From NCBI GenBank assembly GCA_030654205.1, contig JAURXW010000202.1, forward strand, positions 1 to 12,258: a stretch of 12,258 nt of DNA, in the 5' to 3' direction. Both the position numbers and the translations under genes were made by a program. This DNA is from Bacteriovorax sp. GTDB taxonomy: Bacteria; Bdellovibrionota; Bacteriovoracia; Bacteriovoracales; Bacteriovoracaceae. Shown here one piece after another: positions 6,355 through 12,258 of the stretch (the stretch's first letter is position 1; each line of letters opens with the position of its first letter). Under the pieces are notes generated by a model. It was given only the letters and a program-made list of their open reading frames with translations. It ran no database searches and was not told the origin of the DNA.

Positions 6355-7692
6355 TTAGAAATAAAATCCAACAGATGAGTACAAGGTATCGTTTGCACGA
6401 TAATAACTCCAATATGAAGAATCTTCGGGTGCCTTAAGCACTTCAAGACCTAAAGAGACACGTACTTGATTTTGATAGTTATAACTAATTTCACTTTTAA
6501 TAATATTATCAAAACGGGCAAAATCATATTTTAAATCTATTAGAAATCTCAAAGAGTCATTAAAAACTAAAGTAAGACTTCCGCCGAGTGCCCGTTTCCA
6601 TTTAATAGTATCACTGAAAAAGTCATCACTTGCTCGAATATTTTTACTTAATAAATGAATATAGTTAAGAGATAATATATAATATTTCCGATCAAGATTA
6701 GCACTCATATGCGAGTAGGCTTCTTTGTCGTATCGGGGATTTATAGTGAAAAAATCAGAGGTAAAAGTTTTTCTTTCTGCCGTACTATAAATAGGGATAT
6801 CTTTTCCTAAGCGAGCGTTAGGATCGACATAACTTAATCCCCCACGTGTTTGTAAATCACCAAAAGATTGAAAAATCTGCAGTCCATAATAGGCATGATG
6901 GCTCACTGTAGGATTGGCTTCAACAATAACTTTATTTAAAAGAATATTATCGTAATATGCACTAGCATTGGCCCGGAGTTTATTTTCAGGTTTATAAACT
7001 GCAAAAGCAGACACTCCACCTTTTGCCCAATTATATCGAAGATTGCCTCCGAGGGATTTCTGAAGAACGATTTTTGAAATTTTGTAGTCAGCAATTTTAT
7101 AATATATTGGAACTTCTGTTCCATTAATTACGGTTTTTTTCGGAGGCAATCTCACCCAGTCACTCTTACTTTGAACATCACCATTTTTAAAATCAATGGC
7201 GGGATTTACTTGGGGAATAAATAAGTAGGAAAGCAATATATCAAATTCAAAAGGACCATTTTTTTTAGAAAAGATTGCGCCAGTAACTCCTTCTTCTTCT
7301 GTACTTAACAAAGTAAAGGCCTGACTAGCATTGAGATAGCCTAAACTCCAATATTTTTCATTTTGATTCCAATCTAAGATTTTTCGACCAACATCAACTT
7401 TATAGGAATATCCATTATAGTGAATATAGCCTTCTTGAAATGAGTAATTAATAGCATTATTGTCTTGAAAATAGAGTCTCAAGTCGCCCATTGCAAAAAA
7501 ATCCAATTCGCGATTTGGGTCAATCTTGGCGGTTTCATAACTAAAATTAATCAGATCCCCAGATTCTGAACGATACAGAGGTTTATTTAGACGATAAAAT
7601 TTTTCATAAGTAACAGAGCCCTCACCCGCTCTTAACGGATTCATGACAATAATGAAAAACAAGCAACAATGTAAAATATACCTGCTAAAAAT
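6355..7692 (-). CDS. Putative outer-membrane beta-barrel protein, start codon unclear (ATT or frameshift)
   Basis: The 445 aa (from ATT 7692) look like a secreted beta-barrel: many alternating aromatic/hydrophobic strands (LRLYFQD, ALGGSLTLVF, QVRVSLGLEV) separated by polar turns, and a C-terminal strand ending LYSSVGFYF, the terminal Phe that BAM recognises. The N-terminal region reads as a signal peptide: basic SRYILH, hydrophobic CCLFFIIVM, then a cleavage site LRA|GEG. No ATG, GTG or TTG in frame includes the basic part. TTG 7662 would leave only a short uncharged leader. ATT 7690-7692 has GGAGAAG (7697-7703) at ideal distance. Alternatively ATG 7717 reaches this frame if one T is lost from the TTTTT run. 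No porin family or substrate is recognised. An extended -10 promoter lies upstream. Confidence 0.72.
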   Translation of the reverse strand: MFSRYILHCCLFFIIVMNPLRAGEGSVTYEKFYRLNKPLYRSESGDLINFSYETAKIDPNRELDFFAMGDLRLYFQDNNAINYSFQEGYIHYNGYSYKVDVGRKILDWNQNEKYWSLGYLNASQAFTLLSTEEEGVTGAIFSKKNGPFEFDILLSYLFIPQVNPAIDFKNGDVQSKSDWVRLPPKKTVINGTEVPIYYKIADYKISKIVLQKSLGGNLRYNWAKGGVSAFAVYKPENKLRANASAYYDNILLNKVIVEANPTVSHHAYYGLQIFQSFGDLQTRGGLSYVDPNARLGKDIPIYSTAERKTFTSDFFTINPRYDKEAYSHMSANLDRKYYILSLNYIHLLSKNIRASDDFFSDTIKWKRALGGSLTLVFNDSLRFLIDLKYDFARFDNIIKSEISYNYQNQVRVSLGLEVLKAPEDSSYWSYYRANDTLYSSVGFYF

Positions 7693-7696
7693 AGGA

Positions 7697-7703
7697 CTTC
7701 TCC
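7697..7703 (-). promoter_or_regulatory. Shine-Dalgarno in front of an ATT start for the beta-barrel gene
   Basis: GGAGAAG on the - strand is separated by TCCT from ATT (7690-7692); from GGAG to ATT is 7 nt. It is the only good SD upstream of this frame. Confidence 0.45.
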
Positions 7704-7728
7704 GGGTAACTTTTCATAGGGAAATAGA

Positions 7729-7759
7729 TTTATAGCACAAGGTAATTGATAGTAGCCAA
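7729..7759 (-). promoter_or_regulatory. Candidate sigma70-type promoter of the beta-barrel gene, extended -10
   Basis: On the - strand TGCTATAAA (7729-7737) is an extended -10. A weak -35, TTGGCT (7754-7759), lies 19 bp upstream. Transcription would begin near 7722, about 5 nt before the out-of-frame ATG 7717 and 30 nt before ATT 7692. Confidence 0.4.
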
Positions 7760-7808
7760 ATATGAAAGATGCACCCTGTAAAATTGTCTAATCTAGGCCC
7801 TTTGAGCT

Positions 7809-7836
7809 TTGACTTTTTTCAGTATCCCCTTATAAC
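7809..7836 (+). promoter_or_regulatory. Candidate sigma70-type promoter of the lipoprotein gene, giving a near-leaderless mRNA
   Basis: TTGACT (7809-7814) and TATAAC (7831-7836) are separated by 16 bp and are close to consensus. The expected start of transcription, about 7 nt after the -10, is near 7843, while the start codon is at 7846. No Shine-Dalgarno sequence precedes this ATG. Confidence 0.5.
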
Positions 7837-7845
7837 CTTATATAT

Positions 7846-10086
7846 ATGAAAAATTATTCATGCCTTCTAAACATCCTTGCCCTGCTCTTGTCACTGTCCC
7901 TGGCAGGATGTGACTACTTAACTGACAAGCCACCTGAGAATATCGATGTCTTTAGAGCGGACGCCCTTCAATCATGCAAAATCGACGTTAATAAGCTAGG
8001 TGAAATTTTTAAAGCTGATCAGAAAGAACAAATTAAATGTCTTCAGGAAAACTTTGTTCAATTTACAAAATATGTACGCTCTAGAGAATCAGGCTCAGTT
8101 TCAGAAAGTGAATTAAATGCCTTTATTAGAAAGTTCTTTGTTGGTCAAAGTGATTCGATTATAAAAGGTTTAAGTTTAGTCTTTCAATTAAATATGCTTC
8201 TTTTAAAAGATGAGGCGGATCGGATATCTAAAACAAATATTTCACCTCTTTTTGAACTACTTGTAAAAGTTAATCAAGAAGCCATCATCATTACGCAAGT
8301 TCTTAGAGAAATGGATGATGAAAAAAACCAAGGCCGTTTTTGGGAACTTAGAAACCAATTTAAAGAATCTGTAACTCGCTTTTCAGAGTTTACGGTAAAA
8401 ATAATTGAACGCTCGCCTGGACTGCAACAAAAATTAAATATTAAACAATTTTTACTAGATGCCAGTAAAAAACTTGGCAACAAAGATATAAATCCTGACA
8501 CGATCGACTCATTAATATTCTTAAAAAGAATTTTGGTGGCCGGTGACAAGGAAATAATAACTTCAGGTGAGTTAAGTACTATTATTTCTAAACTTCCAAA
8601 TATTTTAACTTTAAGCTTTGATTTATATTTTATTAAAAATACTAATTTTGCTAGCGATGCTGATCACGATCGTTTTTATCTTATGGGTTTTAGAGATATC
8701 TACAATATTATTGAATTCAATCAAGATGATTTTCAATTATTCACAGTTAATCAAATGCTCCTATTAGTTCAAGAATTTGTAAAAAACACTGATGTTTATA
8801 AATTTAAGCCTAGTATTCTTTCACTTAAAACGAGACTCCTTGGTGGAAATAAAGATAATTTCACACTAAAGGATTTTAAAAATATTCTTGATATTGGACA
8901 TGATTTTTTTGAAAGATCATATTTCAACACAGTTACTTATAATACTTATCGAACTGCCTTAGAAAAAAATGTACCAATTACCTACCTGCAACGTCTAAAC
9001 TTACCAAGTCAATACGATGTCTTTAGCAATCGTAGAGTCGATGAACTGCATGAAGACTTTCAAGACATTGCAATTAATATTCGTTATTTTAGATCTAAGT
9101 CTGATGGTGTTCCTTTTTACGGTAACGAATACGTTAGAAATCGAACGGGGTTTTTAGAGGCCACTATTTTAAAATGGGCGAGCGTAAAATTACTGAAAGC
9201 TTACGGGCATAAAAACACTGAAGGACTTCCCCAAGTTTCACTAGCCGAGTTTCAACTTTTTTTATTCGATTTAAAGCCAATCCTTGAAGAATTTAAATTA
9301 TGGTCACCTACTCCTGAGACCTTTGCAAGAAATGCCATCTTACTGGCCGATCTGTTTCAAAACAAATCTAATGGTGACTTAGAAGTTAATATTACGGAAG
9401 CGACAGAATACATTCAGATGATTTTAACTGCCGTACAAATTACAGATAAATTCACAGAAGATTTACTGCCCAGATGTGATGGCGGATTAAATGCAGATGA
9501 TCCCGTTTTTGGCACAAAATGCTATAACGACAGTTTTTTTGATACACTTTTAAATCGTTATAAGAAATTTTTTCCACGCCTTGCTGAATATATTGATCCA
9601 AAAAATACTCCGAAAAAAAATATTGATGAATATTTAATTGGAGTTGAAGGCTTTGCTCGTGATGTGCCTGACTCTAAGATCCCTATTAACAAACGCGACT
9701 CTATTTTAATACTTGGAGCAATGATAAATATCGAATCAACCTTTATTCGCTTTGACATCAACAAAGATAATATTATTGATTATGATGAATTAGTTATCGC
9801 TTTTAAAGTGTATAAACCAGCAATTATTTCTTTGGCAAAATTAAAAGCCAGTGACGAAGGTTATGCTTTATCAATTTTCTTATACATGGTTTCTAAAATG
9901 GAAATTCCTCCAACTGGATCTTGGATGAATAGTGCCAAGTTTTTTACTTTTCATAAATGTGTCTCAAGTGATCGATGCCGAGACAATATATTGGATAAAA
10001 TCGAAGCTCATAGGCTCAATATTGGAAAGCTACTTTATTATATGGTAAATCAAAACTCTACGACTTCTCTAAGTACAGGTAGATAG
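7846..10086 (+). CDS. Large lipoprotein with a canonical EF-hand and degenerate EF-hand-like repeats
   Basis: The 746-aa envelope lipoprotein is of unknown function. A type II signal peptide (MKNYSCLLNILALLLSLSLA) ends in the lipobox LAGC, so Cys22 is the lipid anchor. Asp follows at +2, which in enterobacteria retains lipoproteins in the inner membrane; whether that rule holds here is unknown. Residues 637-648 form a complete EF-hand loop, D-I-N-K-D-N-I-I-D-Y-D-E, between two helices. Similar but degenerate segments recur near 79-98 (ESGSVSESELNAFI), 232-250, 335-350 (NKDNFTLKDFKNIL), 458-480 and 508-528, so the whole protein may be a solenoid of EF-hand-derived pairs. Cys pairs near 544/559 and in KCVSSDRC could be disulfides. 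The start is fixed by the signal peptide. It is divergent from the beta-barrel gene and its last 29 nt overlap the Nudix gene tail to tail. Confidence 0.8.
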   Translation: MKNYSCLLNILALLLSLSLAGCDYLTDKPPENIDVFRADALQSCKIDVNKLGEIFKADQKEQIKCLQENFVQFTKYVRSRESGSVSESELNAFIRKFFVGQSDSIIKGLSLVFQLNMLLLKDEADRISKTNISPLFELLVKVNQEAIIITQVLREMDDEKNQGRFWELRNQFKESVTRFSEFTVKIIERSPGLQQKLNIKQFLLDASKKLGNKDINPDTIDSLIFLKRILVAGDKEIITSGELSTIISKLPNILTLSFDLYFIKNTNFASDADHDRFYLMGFRDIYNIIEFNQDDFQLFTVNQMLLLVQEFVKNTDVYKFKPSILSLKTRLLGGNKDNFTLKDFKNILDIGHDFFERSYFNTVTYNTYRTALEKNVPITYLQRLNLPSQYDVFSNRRVDELHEDFQDIAINIRYFRSKSDGVPFYGNEYVRNRTGFLEATILKWASVKLLKAYGHKNTEGLPQVSLAEFQLFLFDLKPILEEFKLWSPTPETFARNAILLADLFQNKSNGDLEVNITEATEYIQMILTAVQITDKFTEDLLPRCDGGLNADDPVFGTKCYNDSFFDTLLNRYKKFFPRLAEYIDPKNTPKKNIDEYLIGVEGFARDVPDSKIPINKRDSILILGAMINIESTFIRFDINKDNIIDYDELVIAFKVYKPAIISLAKLKASDEGYALSIFLYMVSKMEIPPTGSWMNSAKFFTFHKCVSSDRCRDNILDKIEAHRLNIGKLLYYMVNQNSTTSLSTGR

Positions 10087-10591
10087 CCGCAATAATTAAC
10101 GAGTGAGTAATTTCACCATTTTTGATTAAGGACTTTATTTTATTTTTGTCTTCCAAAAAAACGTCAATTTCCTCAAAGGGATCTAGGTTTTGTTCATGAG
10201 TTTTTATAGCATCAAGAGCTAAATAGGTTTCACAATAATTTGTCATAAATGCCGGATTAACATCTACTCTTCCAAGTTTTTCCCAGCGCAAGGAACTATA
10301 GCCAGTTTCTTCTAATAGCTCTCTTTGGGCCGCTAAAAGCATGTCCTCTTGAAGATTAACTGCTCCTCCGGGAATTTCAGTGGTGATGCTGTCAGTTCCA
10401 TGCCGGTACTGCTTTATTAACACAATTTTATTTTCAGGTGTTATAGCTATAATATTGACCCAATTGAAACACTGAACGATATCGAATTTACCCATTTTTT
10501 GTGTAGTTGGTGATTGTCTTATAATAGTGAAGTAGCGAAAGACATGGGCCTCTTGCACAATCACCTTTTCGAATGTTGCCCATTTTTTCAT
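10058..10591 (-). CDS. Nudix hydrolase, ADP-ribose pyrophosphatase type
   Basis: The 177-aa enzyme would hydrolyse a nucleoside diphosphate linked to another group, most likely ADP-ribose to AMP and ribose-5-phosphate, in the cytoplasm. The Nudix box is complete: G76-x5-E82-x7-R90-E91-L92-x-E94-E95-x-G97-Y98. The Glu residues bind the metal. Pro113 in VNPAFMTNYCETYLA lies 16 residues after G97, the position that marks ADP-ribose pyrophosphatases among Nudix enzymes, and IKQYRHG before the box also fits that subgroup. ATG 10591 begins 1 nt after the stop of the upstream gene, with only a weak GAG as SD, so it is probably coupled to it. It appears to be the third gene of a yajQ-led operon. Substrate choice is inferred; other nucleotide sugars are possible. 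Confidence 0.85.
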   Translation of the reverse strand: MKKWATFEKVIVQEAHVFRYFTIIRQSPTTQKMGKFDIVQCFNWVNIIAITPENKIVLIKQYRHGTDSITTEIPGGAVNLQEDMLLAAQRELLEETGYSSLRWEKLGRVDVNPAFMTNYCETYLALDAIKTHEQNLDPFEEIDVFLEDKNKIKSLIKNGEITHSLIIAAIYLYLEKS

Positions 10592-10592
10592 T

Positions 10593-11162
10593 TTAAAACT
10601 CTATTTGAATTGATGCTTTATTTTTCCGTCTCTGTTCTTCATTAAATTGATCTTTAATCGCTGTGTATTTTTTAAAATTCTCTGGCCCAATTAATTTTAA
10701 TAAATCTTTTAGGTATTTTTGATTAATCTTTTTTTCTTTGGAGCTTTGGTCGTCTGATAAGTTGTAAGAAAACTTATCTCCATATTTCTGGCGTAAGCTA
10801 TCGTGGTATTCTTTATAGGCATCAAGTTTTTCTTTTTCGTTTTTCTCTCTCATCTCTAAATACTGAGAATATTTTTCGTCACCAATGATTTCCTGTACTG
10901 CAAAAAGCCAGTTTTCCTCAAGTTTATCAAAAGCATTAAACTCTTCATCATTTAATTTTTGTTCGTTAATTTTAACTGGCTTGCCCAAACTTGTCTGTTC
11001 TACCTTTAAGCTGGCCGGAGCATTGGCTTGAGAATTTTTTGGGATCGCATCACTTTGAGTTTCTACTATTTTGATCGTTGGACTTTTGATTTCTTGATAA
11101 ATAAAACGGTATGCAATAATTAAAACTAAAATAAATATTAAAATTTTAAATGCTTTTTTCAT
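10593..11162 (-). CDS. Membrane-anchored protein with two Spy/CpxP-like helical repeats
   Basis: The 189-aa protein has no certain family. It begins with a membrane segment (MKKAFKILIFILVLIIAYRF), probably a signal anchor or uncleaved signal, then a polar linker (about 25-70) and a charged helical domain. Two segments repeat one pattern: EIIGDEKYSQYLEMREKNEKEK and KLIGPENFKKYTAIKDQFNEEQ (I-G-x-E-x-aromatic-x-x-Y-x-x-M/I-K/R). The pattern resembles the 'LTPEQ..kY..l' repeat of Spy/CpxP periplasmic proteins, so a periplasmic chaperone or sensor role is possible but unproven. GGAG lies 7 nt before ATG 11162, and the gene starts 12 bp after the yajQ stop. It ends 1 nt before the Nudix start, so all three are likely one transcript. 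Confidence 0.7.
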   Translation of the reverse strand: MKKAFKILIFILVLIIAYRFIYQEIKSPTIKIVETQSDAIPKNSQANAPASLKVEQTSLGKPVKINEQKLNDEEFNAFDKLEENWLFAVQEIIGDEKYSQYLEMREKNEKEKLDAYKEYHDSLRQKYGDKFSYNLSDDQSSKEKKINQKYLKDLLKLIGPENFKKYTAIKDQFNEEQRRKNKASIQIEF

Positions 11163-11174
11163 AAAGCCGCTCCA

Positions 11175-11666
11175 CTAATCGCGTTTCATATTTTCAATTT
11201 GCAATTCAATATCCACATCTTTATGAGCACGCAATGCTTGAAAAGCCTCTTGAAGATCATCAATTTTTTTTGCAGTTAGACGAATCTTGTCATCTAAAAT
11301 AGATGAGGAAACCTTTAAACCAGATTCTTTGATAATTTTATTGATTGTGCGGGCCTTATCTTTGTCGATACCATTTTTAATATTGATAATTTGCTTCATC
11401 ATCTGATTGCCCGAGGGCTCTACTTTTTGCGGATCAATACAACGCTGGCCAATATTTCTTTTAACTAATTGACCACGTAGAATCTCTAAAGCAGCTTTCA
11501 TTTTATAATCATTATCTGCTCTGAGCTCAATCGATGTCTCTTTTAATTCAAAATTGGTATCTGATCCTTTAAAATCATATCGGGAATTAACCTCTTTTTG
11601 GGCCATTTGAAGTGCATTCTTCATTTCCATCATGTCAGTTTTCGAGACTAAATCAAAAGATGGCAT
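11175..11666 (-). CDS. yajQ: YajQ family nucleotide-binding protein (UPF0234)
   Basis: The 163-aa cytoplasmic protein has the family's usual length. It begins MPSFDLVSKTDMMEMKNAL, the standard YajQ N-terminus, and contains the conserved SRYDFKGSD, LRADNDYKMKAA and 'NIGQRCIDPQKVEPSG' motifs and the ending 'AHKDVDIELQIENMKRD'. YajQ proteins have two ferredoxin-like domains and bind nucleotides or RNA; in Xanthomonas a member is reported to be a cyclic-di-GMP effector that acts with a LysR-type regulator. The frame is open 45 codons further upstream, but AAGGAGTT (11671-11678) lies just before ATG 11666 and the family start is there. It is first in the - strand operon and divergent from the exonuclease gene, with 64 bp between starts. 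Confidence 0.95.
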   Translation of the reverse strand: MPSFDLVSKTDMMEMKNALQMAQKEVNSRYDFKGSDTNFELKETSIELRADNDYKMKAALEILRGQLVKRNIGQRCIDPQKVEPSGNQMMKQIINIKNGIDKDKARTINKIIKESGLKVSSSILDDKIRLTAKKIDDLQEAFQALRAHKDVDIELQIENMKRD

Positions 11667-11670
11667 AACC

Positions 11671-11678
11671 AACTCCTT
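11671..11678 (-). promoter_or_regulatory. yajQ: Shine-Dalgarno deciding the yajQ start
   Basis: AAGGAGTT on the - strand lies 4 nt before ATG 11666. It rejects the longer open frame that starts at 11801 and would overlap the divergent gene. Confidence 0.7.
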
Positions 11679-11730
11679 TTTACTTAATTTTTTTCCAACT
11701 TGATGGTACAAAGTCTTAAGTAAAAATACA

Positions 11731-12258
11731 ATGAATGATAAATTTAACGACCAAAACATATTCTTAAGAGCTAAGTTTCCTGGCAAAATCGTCATGATCA
11801 ATAGTGATGATGAAATGGCCGGAGCGATGGAATTCTTGCGCGATGAACCTTTTATAGGTTTTGATACGGAAACTAAACCTGCTTTTAAAAAAGGCGAAGT
11901 CTATCAAGTTTCTTTACTTCAATTGGCCACTGCCAACCATGCTCTCTTATTTCGACTTCACGGGCTTAGTGATTTTTCATTACTTAAAGAATTTTTTGAA
12001 AATGCTAATGTGAAAAAGATTGGTGTTGCAATTAGAGATGACATCAAAGGCCTGCAAAAGACTTTTCATTTTGAGCCTAAAGGATTTGTCGAGTTGTCTG
12101 AAATGGCAAAAATTCTAAACATGAAAAATTTTGGTCTTAAAGGAATGACGGAAGAAGCTCTAAAACTCACACTCTCAAAAAGAGCGAAGCTCTCCAATTG
12201 GGAATCAAAAGATTTAAGTAAAGATCAATTAATTTATGCTGCTACTGATGCTTGGATT
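11731..12258 (+). CDS. DEDDy 3'-5' exonuclease, RNase D/WRN exonuclease-like (3' end outside window)
   Basis: The first 176 residues of a 3'-5' exonuclease that degrades RNA or DNA by a two-metal mechanism. The three motifs are present: Exo I FIGFDTETKP (Asp and Glu), Exo II KIGVAIRDDIKGL (Asp) and Exo III DQLIYAATDAW (Tyr-x3-Asp), which places it in the DEDDy group with RNase D and the WRN exonuclease domain. The compact form and 'VYQVSLLQLATANHALLF' segment are closer to stand-alone WRN-type exonucleases; without the C-terminus an HRDC-bearing RNase D cannot be excluded. ATG 11731 lacks a clear SD. The next in-frame Met (11794) would still keep all motifs, so the start is less certain than the identity. 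It is divergent from yajQ. Confidence 0.85.
   Translation, partial: MNDKFNDQNIFLRAKFPGKIVMINSDDEMAGAMEFLRDEPFIGFDTETKPAFKKGEVYQVSLLQLATANHALLFRLHGLSDFSLLKEFFENANVKKIGVAIRDDIKGLQKTFHFEPKGFVELSEMAKILNMKNFGLKGMTEEALKLTLSKRAKLSNWESKDLSKDQLIYAATDAWI

Noticed and set aside
11667..11801. Longer N-terminus of YajQ
   Set aside because: The family start MPSFD and a strong SD are at 11666; the extra 45 codons overlap the divergent exonuclease gene.
1..12258. CRISPR array, tRNA or rRNA genes
   Set aside because: No regularly spaced repeats with unique spacers and no tRNA- or rRNA-like segments were seen on either strand.

Overview
The window is AT-rich DNA from a Gram-negative (two-membrane) bacterium: it encodes an outer-membrane beta-barrel protein and a lipoprotein, and most starts have AGGAG-type ribosome binding sites. 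The composition and the style of the envelope proteins would fit the Bdellovibrionota/Bacteriovoracales, but no marker gene here proves this, so the taxonomic guess is weak.

Positions 1 to about 4360 are one end of an integrated conjugative or mobilizable element, with every gene on the + strand. The order is: the C-terminal part of a TraD/VirD4-type coupling protein (cut by the window start), a replication-relaxation-type protein overlapping it by 4 nt, a 240-bp non-coding block, a K/E-rich protein of unknown function, a single-domain SSB, a small excisionase-type HTH protein, and a tyrosine integrase overlapping the HTH gene by 4 nt. The non-coding block holds three tandem 12-bp repeats and two nested perfect inverted repeats (19 bp outside, 16 bp inside). 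It is the best candidate for the element's transfer or replication origin.

The element ends against mutM. The MutM reading frame is complete (272 aa with all expected motifs), but the codon in the initiator position is ATT, and there is no ATG, GTG or TTG upstream before a stop. The simplest reading is that the element integrated at the 5' end of mutM and displaced its native start region. This would be comparable in layout to the S. pyogenes chromosomal islands that sit at the 5' end of mutL.

From 5189 to the end the window looks like ordinary chromosome. It holds a membrane-anchored coiled-coil/TPR-like protein and an outer-membrane beta-barrel protein on the - strand. Divergent from these is a 746-aa lipoprotein with a canonical EF-hand and several degenerate copies. 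Next comes a - strand operon of yajQ, a membrane-anchored protein with two Spy/CpxP-like repeats, and a Nudix hydrolase of ADP-ribose pyrophosphatase type. A DEDDy 3'-5' exonuclease (RNase D/WRN-like) on the + strand runs off the window end. The beta-barrel gene also lacks a normal start codon in frame: it either starts at an ATT behind a good Shine-Dalgarno sequence or carries a 1-nt frameshift. The lipoprotein gene appears to be transcribed as a leaderless mRNA.
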